Below are positions 54,396 through 64,000 of a stretch of DNA of 64,000 nt, piece after piece. The notes beneath the pieces are model-generated. The model was not told the DNA's origin and did not search any database. It worked only from the letters and a program-made list of their open reading frames with translations. Each line of letters starts with the position of its first letter. Positions within the stretch are counted from its first letter, which is position 1. This DNA comes from Pseudodesulfovibrio senegalensis (GTDB lineage Bacteria > Desulfobacterota > Desulfovibrionia > Desulfovibrionales > Desulfovibrionaceae): NCBI RefSeq assembly GCF_008830225.1, contig NZ_WAIE01000001.1:186001-250000 (forward strand), written 5' to 3'. The position numbers and the translations under genes were made by a program.

Positions 54396-55817
54396 TCATG
54401 CCGAGTCCTGGGCGGGAATGAAGAAGCGGAACGCACATCCGTCCTCGAGTCCGGAATCCACCCACATGTGGCCGCCGTGTGCCTCGACGATCTTGTGGCA
54501 GATGGCCAGTCCCAGCCCTGCGCCGTCCTTGTCCATGCGCACGCCCTCGGCGCGATAGTATTTCTTGAAAATCAGTTCCCGTTCGGCTTCGGGGACGCCC
54601 GGACCCTGATCCTCCACGCTGAATACGACACCATTGTCGGCCCTGTCGAGCCGGAAGGTCACCCTGCTGTTGTCCGGGGAGAATTTGATGGCGTTGCCGC
54701 CCAGGTTTAGGAGCACCTGCCGCAGATTTTCCGTGTCGCCGAGCAGTGTTGTCTCTGCCTCGGGAAATTCGGATTGCAGGCGTATCCCCTTGGCCATGGC
54801 CGAGGATTCCAGCCTGTCCATGGTGGTGCGCACCAGCTCCTCGCCGTCCACGGTGTGGCGATCCAGATTCAGGTTGCCCGCTTCCATGCGCGTAACGGTC
54901 ATGAGCCTGCGCAACAGGTCGGCCAGCCTGTCGGTTTCCTTTTCCGCAATGCGCAGAAAGCGGGTCTGTCGTTCGTTGACCGGACCGAACACCCCGTCCG
55001 CCATCATGTCCACGGATTCGCGGATGGAGGTCAGCGGGGTGCGGATTTCATGGCTGAGCATGGAGATGAAGTCCGTCCGCATGCGTTCCTCGCGGTGGAG
55101 TTGTCCGGCCATCTCGTTGAAGGCGTCGGCCAGCTCCTCCAGTTCGTCGCCGGTTTCCACGCGCACGGGCGGCGGGGTCTCGCCTTCGCCCAGCGCATGG
55201 ATGCCCGAGCGGATGGCCCCGAGATGCGCGTTGATGCGCCATGCGAACAGCGCGCTGCCCGGAATGGCCAGCAGCAGGCAGATGATCAGCCCGTAGAAGC
55301 CCACCCTGTAGGCATGCACGTTGTCGCGCCGGAGCCGGGACATGCCCATGGAAATCTGTTGCTGGTTGTCGATTCTGGTTCCGGCCAGAATGGCCAGCCA
55401 GTGCTGGATGGTGGCGTCCGCGGCAAAGGCGTCGTCCGGAGAATCACCCTTGGTCAGGCTGATGGTGAATTCGTCTGTCAGGGGTTTCCAGTCCTCGGTG
55501 TATTGCGGATGCCGGTTCAGTGTTTCGCGCAGGATCTCACCGAAACGGCTCAGGTCTTCCACGATGAACCGTGCGGCGGTTTCGTCGCCCAGGGCCTTGA
55601 AGCGGCGAATGTTGTTCTGCACGCTGTCCAGACGTTCCTCCATCTGCTGTACGGCCAGCCCTATTTCATAGCGTGTGGAGGCTATTTCGCGGGTAAGGTC
55701 GGATTCGTTGCGGATCTGGTAGACGAGATACGCGGTGGTCACGCAGAAGATCGTGGTAATGGACAATGCCCAGGCGAGCATTTTCGCGGAAATGCTCATC
55801 GGCGGAAAGATTCTCAT
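54396..55817 (-). CDS. Sensor histidine kinase partnered with the NtrC-type regulator
   Basis: A 473-aa kinase. TM1 (10-32), a periplasmic helical domain (33-170), TM2 (172-195), HAMP (196-250), HisKA with MLSHEIRTPLTSI, and HATPase with NLGGNAIKFS, EDQGPGVP and GAGLGLAIC. It is transcribed just before the NtrC-type regulator and overlaps its possible upstream start, which marks them as a cognate pair. Confidence 0.92.
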   Translation of the reverse strand: MRIFPPMSISAKMLAWALSITTIFCVTTAYLVYQIRNESDLTREIASTRYEIGLAVQQMEERLDSVQNNIRRFKALGDETAARFIVEDLSRFGEILRETLNRHPQYTEDWKPLTDEFTISLTKGDSPDDAFAADATIQHWLAILAGTRIDNQQQISMGMSRLRRDNVHAYRVGFYGLIICLLLAIPGSALFAWRINAHLGAIRSGIHALGEGETPPPVRVETGDELEELADAFNEMAGQLHREERMRTDFISMLSHEIRTPLTSIRESVDMMADGVFGPVNERQTRFLRIAEKETDRLADLLRRLMTVTRMEAGNLNLDRHTVDGEELVRTTMDRLESSAMAKGIRLQSEFPEAETTLLGDTENLRQVLLNLGGNAIKFSPDNSRVTFRLDRADNGVVFSVEDQGPGVPEAERELIFKKYYRAEGVRMDKDGAGLGLAICHKIVEAHGGHMWVDSGLEDGCAFRFFIPAQDSA

Positions 55818-56013
55818 GCATGCTCCACGGCTTTGCGGTTTTTCTGCGTTTTTCTGCGGTCCCTATACCGGGGTCATGGCGCAAAAGCAACGGACCGCAA
55901 ACTCCGGGTACAGCAAAGGCCGTGCCGGAGAGCGGTCCGCGTGGTTTCTGGTTTCGTGGCCGGGGCGTGCGGTCCCGAGTGCAACATCTGCGCTCGGGTG
56001 CGCATACAAGGCC

Positions 56014-56286
56014 CTAGCCGCGCATTTCGAATTTGTCGAAGGTCTTGTCGTGGTCCACGATGTCGCAACGGATTTCGTCCACTTCGGGCAGCGGGGCCTT
56101 GGTGCGGATGATGCCGTCAAAGGTCTTGAGGTCGGTGGGATCGCCCTGTGCGAGGATTTCGGCCTCGCCGTCGGCAACGTTGCGGACCCAGCCCGTGATA
56201 TTCAGCTGCTCGGCTTCCTTGTGCAACCAGCCCTGGAAATTGCCGCCTTGTACTTTCCCCTTCACAATGCAGTGCAAGCTCTTCAT
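56014..56286 (-). CDS. Acylphosphatase-like protein lacking the catalytic Arg
   Basis: A 90-aa alpha/beta protein of the acylphosphatase fold. The phosphate loop, normally GxVQGVxFR, reads GKVQGGNFQGW here, so the catalytic Arg is Gln18. The substrate-orienting Asn36 in TGWVRNVADG is kept. Hydrolysis of acyl phosphates is doubtful, and a binding role is possible. Last gene of the long minus-strand run, 72 bases after the PEP-synthase-like gene, with GGAGGATC-type ribosome-binding site. Confidence 0.85.
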   Translation of the reverse strand: MKSLHCIVKGKVQGGNFQGWLHKEAEQLNITGWVRNVADGEAEILAQGDPTDLKTFDGIIRTKAPLPEVDEIRCDIVDHDKTFDKFEMRG

Positions 56287-56358
56287 GAGATCCTCCTAAC
56301 GAATAGTGACGCACTTATTTCATATTGTATTCCATACTGATACAACTGCCGTTTTTTG

Positions 56359-58989
56359 TCACGCTTTTTCACCATCGGCGGTTCCGGAAGCGTCTCCGGG
56401 TTCTGTTTCTATGTTTGCCAGGTCCGTGTGGATTCGTTCCCTGAGCCGGTTTACGGTTTCGGTGTCGGCCATGATCATGTCCAGCTGGCGGGTATGGATG
56501 ATCATGTATCCGAGCACGCGCAGCCGGTGGACCATGGTGGCAGGGCCGAACCCCTCGATCCGGGCGCGCAGGTTGTCCTGCCGCAGTTTGACCCGGAAAT
56601 CGTATTCCTCGAGGATTTCCTTGATGAACCGCGCACGCCTGATGCGCCGATCCAGATTGGCGGCCCCGCCCTTGAAGTGGAACCGGGCGTAGTTTTCTCC
56701 GGGGCGCTCGCCTACAAGGGCTTCGGCCCCGCAGAAGTGGAATCCGAAACGCGATTGCAGGCTGCAGAAGTTTTTGGAGATGATGAAGTAATTCTTCATG
56801 GCCATGTCCGAGGGCCGGTCCGCGTTCAGGTTCGGGTTCATGGTGGCCTCGAACATGACGGAAAGGAAGCCGCGTGCGTTCACTGGCGGCGGCCCGTCCC
56901 ACGGCACGGCCGTCATGCCGTCCCACAGGGCGCGCATGGGTACGGATTCGATTTGGGAAATCATGATGCAGGAGTCGTTGCGCTGCTGCCCGTCATTGTC
57001 GAAACCGTCTTCGAGATTCAGTACCCAGAACTGCTTGGGCACGTCGCAGATGAGCTGGCGGCACGAGGCTTTCTGATAGCTTGCGCCAATGCCGAAATCG
57101 AACATTTCGCGCACGGCGGTTTCGTGGCAGAAGCGCACGATATCGTGCATGGTCTTGCAGTTGCGCGGACGGAAATCCGGGGAGTCCGGGTCCAGCAGCC
57201 TGAGCCGGATGATGTGGCGTGCAGCCTTGGCCAATGCGGCCTGCACCGGGCTGCCGCGCATGAGGCTTTTGGGTCCGCTGCGACGCTTGAGCAGGGATTC
57301 TATCCTGCCCGGATACACGGTGTGCATGTCAGCGTCCACGGTGATTTCGTCGCCATTTTGCAGGTTGCCCGTGATGTTGCGCACGCCGAAGAGCGCAGGA
57401 ATGCCGAACTCGCGTGCAACATTGGCCAGATGCCCGGCCACGCCGCCCCGTTCCGTGACCACGGCCGAGGCCCGGTGCAACAGGGACGCGCGCCGGGGCA
57501 GGGCGGCCGCGAGCACCAGCACCGCATTGTCCGGAAAGGAGAGCACGTCCGCCTCCTTGCGCACCACAAAGGCCGGGCCTGCGGCCACGCCTCCGGAAGC
57601 CGTGACCCCGCCCTGTGCAATGGGCGGCGAGGTCGGAGAGGAAAATTGGCTTTTGTCGTCGTCGCTTTCCTGCCGGATTTGCAGGGGCCTGCATTGCAGC
57701 AGGAACAGTTTTCCGTCCGTATCCACGGCCCACTCGATGTCCTGAGGCCAGCCGAAATGGTCCTGTATCCGAATGGCAGCCCGCGCCACTTCCTTTGCCT
57801 GCTCCGGCGTGAGAGAGGCTGTGTCTTCCTGATCGACATTGTCCACGCGGCAGGTGCCTTCCCCGGGACGGCACACGTATTTTTCCGGCTTGGCCGCAAC
57901 AGTGGATTTCACGATTTCCAGCGTGGAGCGGCTGACGCGGAACATGTCCGTTTCCGCGGACCCGTCCACGACCCCCTTGGGCAATCCCCAGACCGAATGG
58001 ATGCTCACGGTGTCGTCATCCGGGTTTACTGGATTGCCGGAATAGGCCACCCCGCCGCAATGGGCGTCCACCATGACCATGCAGCCTACGCACATGGCCA
58101 CGTCCTCGTCACGGATGCCCCGTGTCAGGCGGTAGGCGCGGGCCTGCGTGGAATACTTGGAAGCCAGCACCTCGCGGTAGGCGTGCAGCAGGGAATCGCG
58201 TGTCACGTTGAGCACGGAGCGGTGTTGTCCGGCAAAGGATGTCTTTTGTCCATCCTCCCCCAGCGCGCTGGAGCGCAGGGCCAGCTTGGGATGTGCACCG
58301 TCCGCGGACAGCAGTGCGTCGTGGGCCTCGAGTATAGCTGTTTCCAGAGCCTCGGGCAGGGGCGCATCCATGACCATCTGCATGATGCGCGACATGGATC
58401 GGTTCACCTCGTCCGGGTCGTCCTTGTCCATGGCCTGCAGGATGCGTTCGATTTCCCTGTCCAGCTCGTTTTCCGCCATGAACAGGCGGAATCCTTCGGC
58501 CGTGACAACGAAACCGGGAGGGACGGCAAGGCCCAGCGCTCGCCCGGCCTCAGCGAGCGAGGCCATTTTCGAGCCGCACTGGTGTGCGTTGTCCATGTCG
58601 ATTGCCGCAAGGTCCATGACCAGCGGTCCTCCGCGTTCCACGTCCCGGTGGGCGATGTGCGGCTCGATTTCGGCACGAATTTCGTCAAAGCGCTCGAAAA
58701 GAGTTTCGTATTTGCCGGGGGCCAGTTCGTTCAGGTGGCGGATCATCTGGAAGACGGCAGTGATGCTGCGGGTACAGGTGGCGCGCACGAAATGCATGCC
58801 GTAGAGCCGCTCTCCGCGCAGGGCTTCTTCGATGTCCGTGATGATTTCGTGGTTTTCGCCGTCCGCGCTCAGCAGCAGCTTGAAATGGTGGTAACGGGCC
58901 GCAAGCAGGTCTCTGTACTGCTGCGCATCGGCGCAGCTGTCCGTTTCGGTCTTTTTTCCGAAGAACGGCAACCAGTCCAGAAATCCCAT
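56359..58989 (-). CDS. PEP synthase/PPDK-like protein
   Basis: An 876-aa protein. After an N-terminal helical region, a PPDK-type ATP-grasp domain (about 165-430: GSKMASLAEAGRALGLAVPPGF, LRSSALGEDG, FLLQCRPLQI) is followed by the swivelling phosphohistidine domain (about 470-560: TERGGVAGHLANVAREFGIP, with the phospho-acceptor His). The usual C-terminal PEP-binding TIM barrel is not recognisable; the last 300 residues are different. It may phosphorylate a substrate other than pyruvate. It lies in the operon downstream of a TauE/SafE permease. Confidence 0.8.
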   Translation of the reverse strand: MGFLDWLPFFGKKTETDSCADAQQYRDLLAARYHHFKLLLSADGENHEIITDIEEALRGERLYGMHFVRATCTRSITAVFQMIRHLNELAPGKYETLFERFDEIRAEIEPHIAHRDVERGGPLVMDLAAIDMDNAHQCGSKMASLAEAGRALGLAVPPGFVVTAEGFRLFMAENELDREIERILQAMDKDDPDEVNRSMSRIMQMVMDAPLPEALETAILEAHDALLSADGAHPKLALRSSALGEDGQKTSFAGQHRSVLNVTRDSLLHAYREVLASKYSTQARAYRLTRGIRDEDVAMCVGCMVMVDAHCGGVAYSGNPVNPDDDTVSIHSVWGLPKGVVDGSAETDMFRVSRSTLEIVKSTVAAKPEKYVCRPGEGTCRVDNVDQEDTASLTPEQAKEVARAAIRIQDHFGWPQDIEWAVDTDGKLFLLQCRPLQIRQESDDDKSQFSSPTSPPIAQGGVTASGGVAAGPAFVVRKEADVLSFPDNAVLVLAAALPRRASLLHRASAVVTERGGVAGHLANVAREFGIPALFGVRNITGNLQNGDEITVDADMHTVYPGRIESLLKRRSGPKSLMRGSPVQAALAKAARHIIRLRLLDPDSPDFRPRNCKTMHDIVRFCHETAVREMFDFGIGASYQKASCRQLICDVPKQFWVLNLEDGFDNDGQQRNDSCIMISQIESVPMRALWDGMTAVPWDGPPPVNARGFLSVMFEATMNPNLNADRPSDMAMKNYFIISKNFCSLQSRFGFHFCGAEALVGERPGENYARFHFKGGAANLDRRIRRARFIKEILEEYDFRVKLRQDNLRARIEGFGPATMVHRLRVLGYMIIHTRQLDMIMADTETVNRLRERIHTDLANIETEPGDASGTADGEKA

Positions 58990-59009
58990 GCTTGCGTCCG
59001 TTTTTTAGG

Positions 59010-59723
59010 TTACATTTCCTTCTTCTTGCCCGCGGTCATCTGAAGGCCCAGACCTTCGAACATGAAGAAGATCGAGTATCCGAACCATAATGTATAGACC
59101 ACGTAGAAGATGAGCGCAAAGGTAATCTTCTGCCACTCATCCCCGGCATTGCGGCCTTCGATGCCGAAGTAGTTGTAACCCACCTCGACCCCGCGCTTGA
59201 TGACCTTCTTGTCAATGAATGTGGCGGGCTTGAACTTCTTCTGCTTGTCCAGATGCAGCTTGACGTCCTTGAGCAGCGTCCACCACACGAACATGCTTTC
59301 GCGCGGCTTGATGCCGTATTGCGCTTCAATGGTCTTGCCGTCGTTCTTGAACATGATGTCCGCATCGTTGATTGCTGCCGTCATGAGCGCGCCGAGGTCG
59401 CCCTGCACGCGCAGGCCGCCGTCCGTGTCGCTTACGCTCATGCCCGCGGGCTTGAGCAGCATGGCCGCCAGCGGCCGCAGCACCTTGGAACCGTTTTCGA
59501 AGATGGTTACGTCAAAGGACTGGCCGTCGAACTGTTTTGCCTCTTCCCGAATGCCCGGGATGTAGTAGGTCGAGCCTTTTGATATGGAGTTGAACATGTC
59601 GTCCGAGGCATGGAAGGCGTTGGTCCCGCCGAAGCTCGGAGTGAACATGTACGCCAGCACGGCCAGGAACCCGGCCATGAGCGTCAAGCCCCAGACAAAG
59701 TGCTTCTTGTCGTGAATAAGCAT
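59010..59723 (-). CDS. Membrane-anchored protein of unknown function
   Basis: A 237-aa protein with an N-terminal helix (8-27), a soluble, probably extracytoplasmic domain (30-190) and two closely spaced C-terminal hydrophobic segments (about 199-228). No named family recognised. It starts 3 bases after the TauE/SafE permease gene, so it probably works with the permease. Confidence 0.7.
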   Translation of the reverse strand: MLIHDKKHFVWGLTLMAGFLAVLAYMFTPSFGGTNAFHASDDMFNSISKGSTYYIPGIREEAKQFDGQSFDVTIFENGSKVLRPLAAMLLKPAGMSVSDTDGGLRVQGDLGALMTAAINDADIMFKNDGKTIEAQYGIKPRESMFVWWTLLKDVKLHLDKQKKFKPATFIDKKVIKRGVEVGYNYFGIEGRNAGDEWQKITFALIFYVVYTLWFGYSIFFMFEGLGLQMTAGKKKEM

Positions 59724-59726
59724 TGT

Positions 59727-60986
59727 CTAGCCCTCCCTGAGCTGGTTGATCTTGGTCAGGAACGTGCCGATGACCCAAACGCCGAACACCCCCACACAGA
59801 TGAAGAACGTCCAGTTGCCGATCTGGCTGCACAGGGCCGAGGTGGCCGGGTCCACGGAAACCAGCTTCATGTCCGACAGTTTGCCGGGCAGGGAGAACAG
59901 ACGGTTCAGGAAACCGGCCAGGATGGCGATGGCGTAGAAGCCGCGGATGTAGATGCCCGGCACCAGCTTGGTGGTCAGCGCGCCTACCTGGATGCCCAGC
60001 AGGGAGCCCAGCAGCATGCCCATGGCCAGCGTGTAGAAGATGAATCCGTAAATGGCGTACTGGGAAATGCTGGCGTATCCGGCCGTGAAGATGATCTGCA
60101 GGATGTCCGTGCCCACGGTGGTGAAGGAGCTGACGCCCAGGATGTACACAAACATGGGGAAGGTCAGGAATCCCCCGCCAACGCCCATGATGGCGGCCAT
60201 GAAGCCGACCACCCCGCCGCACAGGGCCACGAACCACGCGGAAATCTTCTTGCCGCCGGGCACGAGGTCCTCGTCGAAAGCGATCATGGGCGGAATCTTG
60301 GCCTTTTGCAGGGTTGCGGGCAGACCGCCGCCACCGCCGCTGCCGCCACCGTGGGCGTCACCGCCGCCGGCTTTGCGCAGGCGCAAAAAGTCGATCATGG
60401 CGTAGGTGCCCAGAAAGCCGAGCAGGATGACGTAGATGAAACTGATGAAGGTGTCGGAAAGCACCGGGTTCAGTTCATAGATGAAGCGGTTGATGACCCC
60501 GCCCCCGGTCACGCCCACGCCCGAGCCCACCAGAAAGGCCACGGCAAGTCCCACGGAAACGTTGCCCAGCTTCTTGTGCACGGCTGTGCCCATGATGGCC
60601 TTGGCGAAGATGTGGAACAGGTCGGTTCCTACCGCAAGGATGCCCTTGATGCCTGCGCTCATGAGTGCCGGGGTGATGATGAACCCGCCGCCCGCGCCGA
60701 TGCAGCCCGTGATCAGGCCGGCGCACAGGCCGATGAGTATGGAGGCAAGGAATATTTCCGGCGTATAGAATGCCGGGCTGTATGCCTTTTTCCCGCCCAG
60801 GATATCGGGCAGGTTCAGGTCGGCGGCCATGCCCGTGGCCACCAGTATGGCGGGGAGTGCAAGGATGATGAGCAGAAGCATCTTTTTTCTGCTGGCCAGA
60901 ATGCTTCGCGATACTTCCAGATCCCACTGCGCGTGGGCTCTGGCCGCGTGAAGCATGGTCTCGTAAAGTCTTCGTGCGATGTTCAT
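59727..60986 (-). CDS. TauE/SafE-family anion permease
   Basis: A 419-aa polytopic protein with two homologous halves: ILIGLCAGLITGCIGAGGGF (about 84-103) and CGGVVGFMAAIMGVGGGFLT, the duplicated TauE/SafE motif. A Gly/Ala-rich cytosolic linker (HGGGSGGGGG) separates them. Family members move sulfite, sulfoacetate or related anions. In a sulfate reducer a sulfur oxyanion is plausible but unproven. ATG 60986 has GAGGA at 7 bases. The longer frame to 61109 overlaps the receiver gene. Confidence 0.87.
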   Translation of the reverse strand: MNIARRLYETMLHAARAHAQWDLEVSRSILASRKKMLLLIILALPAILVATGMAADLNLPDILGGKKAYSPAFYTPEIFLASILIGLCAGLITGCIGAGGGFIITPALMSAGIKGILAVGTDLFHIFAKAIMGTAVHKKLGNVSVGLAVAFLVGSGVGVTGGGVINRFIYELNPVLSDTFISFIYVILLGFLGTYAMIDFLRLRKAGGGDAHGGGSGGGGGLPATLQKAKIPPMIAFDEDLVPGGKKISAWFVALCGGVVGFMAAIMGVGGGFLTFPMFVYILGVSSFTTVGTDILQIIFTAGYASISQYAIYGFIFYTLAMGMLLGSLLGIQVGALTTKLVPGIYIRGFYAIAILAGFLNRLFSLPGKLSDMKLVSVDPATSALCSQIGNWTFFICVGVFGVWVIGTFLTKINQLREG

Positions 60987-61035
60987 GTTTTGGTCCTCGT
61001 TTCTTGTGCTCGGTTGGCGAAAGGTTTCTGCCCGT

Positions 61036-61452
61036 TCAGCGGACGTTGTTCGGCTGATCCTCCCGAACCTGTTTTTCCCGAAGCATTTTCCGTTTGTGCG
61101 CGTCTTCAATCTTGAAGACGAGCTCGTTGATTTCGGCCGGTTTCATAAGATAATGAAACGCGCCTAGCTGCATGCCCTCCACAGCCACGTTCATGCTGGC
61201 GTGGCCCGTGAGCATGATCACCTCCGTCAGCGGATGTTTTTGCCTGATGGCCTTGAGCGTTTCGATTCCGTCCATGCCCGGCATTTTCACGTCCAGCACC
61301 ACCACATCCGCGGAAAATTGTTCGAGCCGGTCCAGGGCTTCGGCACCGGAACTGGCCGTTGCCACGTTCATGCCGCGCCGGGAGAGGCGCTTTTCCATGG
61401 TGCGCAAAAAATCCTGTTCGTCGTCCACCATGAGCAGATTGACCGGTTGCAT
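61036..61452 (-). CDS. Single-domain response regulator
   Basis: A 138-aa CheY-like receiver: LLMVDDEQD, phospho-acceptor in VVVLDVKMPGMDG, T in MLTGHAS and K in LMKPAEI, with a basic C-terminal extension. It lies 11 bases after another receiver gene and 49 bases before the permease gene, suggesting control of the permease operon by the upstream kinase. Confidence 0.9.
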   Translation of the reverse strand: MQPVNLLMVDDEQDFLRTMEKRLSRRGMNVATASSGAEALDRLEQFSADVVVLDVKMPGMDGIETLKAIRQKHPLTEVIMLTGHASMNVAVEGMQLGAFHYLMKPAEINELVFKIEDAHKRKMLREKQVREDQPNNVR

Positions 61453-61463
61453 GGCGTCTCCTC

Positions 61464-61838
61464 CTATTGCTGTGCGGTCGCGGCCTTGATCTTGGCCAGC
61501 AACTGCTCGAAATCGCAGGGCTTGAGCAGGTAATCGAAGGCTCCCTGCTGCATGCCTTCCCGTGCGGCTTCTTCGGAGCCGTGGCCGGTGAGCATTATTA
61601 CCGGCATGTCCGGCACCATCTTCTTGAATATCTGCAGGACCTCGATGCCGCTCATGTCTTCCATTTTCAGGTCCAGCAGTGCCACATGAAAGTCTTCGTC
61701 GCGCAGTTTGCGGATGGCCTCGGCCCCGCCTGCGGCCGTGCGCACGAGCATGCCCCGACGGGCAAGGCGTTTGCTCATGACCTCGGTGAACCCTGTTTCG
61801 TCGTCCACCAGCAGCACTCTGGTCGGTTCGTCACTCAT
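61464..61838 (-). CDS. Single-domain response regulator
   Basis: A 124-aa receiver, VLLVDDETG, with Asp in VALLDLKMEDMSG, MLTGHGS and LLKPCDF. It is a paralogue of the receiver at 61036-61452 and follows the kinase gene after 38 bases. Both receivers lack output domains. Confidence 0.9.
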   Translation of the reverse strand: MSDEPTRVLLVDDETGFTEVMSKRLARRGMLVRTAAGGAEAIRKLRDEDFHVALLDLKMEDMSGIEVLQIFKKMVPDMPVIMLTGHGSEEAAREGMQQGAFDYLLKPCDFEQLLAKIKAATAQQ

Positions 61839-61876
61839 GGTGTTCCCCCCTGTATTTTTGCCCTGTACGCACGGGG

Positions 61877-63590
<1,714 letters not shown>

Positions 63591-63598
<8 letters not shown>

Positions 63599-64000
63599 CG
63601 GGGGCCTCCTGCGTTCCGGTGTCGTTCATCAGGTGGGGAAATCGGCGTTCGAGCACGTTCATGACTGTTGTGATCAGCTCGACGGGGTTGCCGCTTTTTT
63701 CCACCATTCCCTGAACCCGCCCCAGAGCGGGGTTTCCGTTCATGTCTTCCAGAAATGCGTGCAATACAACGGGAATGTCCGGGTGCTGGGTCGTTACCCG
63801 CTCCAGAAGCCCCACGGACCCGGTGTTGATGGTGTTGAACGCCAGCACCACAAGGTCCGGGGGGCAGGGGCCAGCCAGTGCGGCCATGACTTCGTCGCTG
63901 TTCTTGGCGCCGCGCACCAGCATGTTCTGCCGTGCCAGTTCGCGGCATATGAAGCCGCGCATGTGGGGATTGCGCTCTGCGACGAGTATGGTGATTTGCG
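63591..64000 (-). CDS. Receiver-like protein (partial, 5' end outside window)
   Basis: The frame is open to the window edge. Read from there, QITILVAERNPHMRGFICREL is the start of a receiver fold, so the ATG at 63962 is internal. The phospho-acceptor position, normally D in VLDxxMP, reads DLVVLAFNTIN, so the Asp is Ala. This suggests a pseudo-receiver. The end overlaps the kinase start by 8 bases. Confidence 0.7.

Overview
The window looks like a chromosomal segment of a Desulfovibrionaceae-type deltaproteobacterium. This is an inference from gene content: an Mrp-type antiporter operon, many two-component genes, a TauE/SafE permease operon, CheV, and a long (940 aa) GlmS-like protein. No rRNA or marker gene is present to prove it. 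No database could be searched. All calls rest on reading the sequence and on family knowledge.

Layout. (1) 1-3638, minus strand: Mrp/Mnh cation:proton antiporter operon (E-F-G-DUF4040-B-C-D), with D cut by the window edge. (2) 4171-11517, minus strand: an accessory island with a GNAT/RLAN/ATP-grasp amide ligase, two SET-domain paralogues, a sigma-54 activator, a second GNAT, two small proteins of unknown function and a membrane acyltransferase. (3) 11734-11872: the decayed right end of an older Tn7-like element (tnsA 5' remnant, leader hairpin, one degenerate TnsB site). (4) 11878-35397: a 23.5 kb Tn7-type transposon with TGTGGG...CCCACA ends, three TnsB sites at each end, a 5-bp GCAAC target duplication and a complete tnsABCDE operon. 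Its cargo is a complete type I-E CRISPR-Cas locus (cas3, cas8e, cse2, cas7e, cas5e, cas6e, cas1, cas2) and an array of 59 repeats and 58 spacers. Decayed IS110- and IS3-family elements lie inside it. (5) 35404-38226: the GlmS-like target gene, whose stop codon is one base from the target duplication. (6) 38533-47687: sensory cluster of two hybrid kinases, a periplasmic binding protein, a receiver and a GAF/HD-GYP protein. (7) 47794-52790: a DUF885-like protein, CheV, a second binding lipoprotein-like or periplasmic protein and an unrecognised protein. (8) 53035-55817: an NtrC-type regulator and its kinase. (9) 56014-64000, minus strand: a receiver, a Cache-type kinase and two receivers, then TauE/SafE permease, a membrane protein, a PEP-synthase-like protein and an acylphosphatase-like protein.

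How it works together. Tn7 TnsD binds the 3' end of glmS and directs TnsABC to insert a fixed distance downstream, right end towards glmS. The same geometry is seen here. The CRISPR-Cas system keeps Cas3 nuclease/helicase motifs and Cas1-Cas2, and there is no extra TniQ beside Cascade. It therefore looks like mobile defence cargo and not an RNA-guided transposon. TnsE, which in Tn7 favours conjugating plasmids, would offer a route for horizontal spread.

The most interesting observations are the Tn7-borne I-E system, a repeated insertion at the same GCAAC pentamer, a structurally conserved terminator-like hairpin that contains the tnsA ribosome-binding site, and the SET/ATP-grasp/GNAT cluster at 4-11.5 kb.
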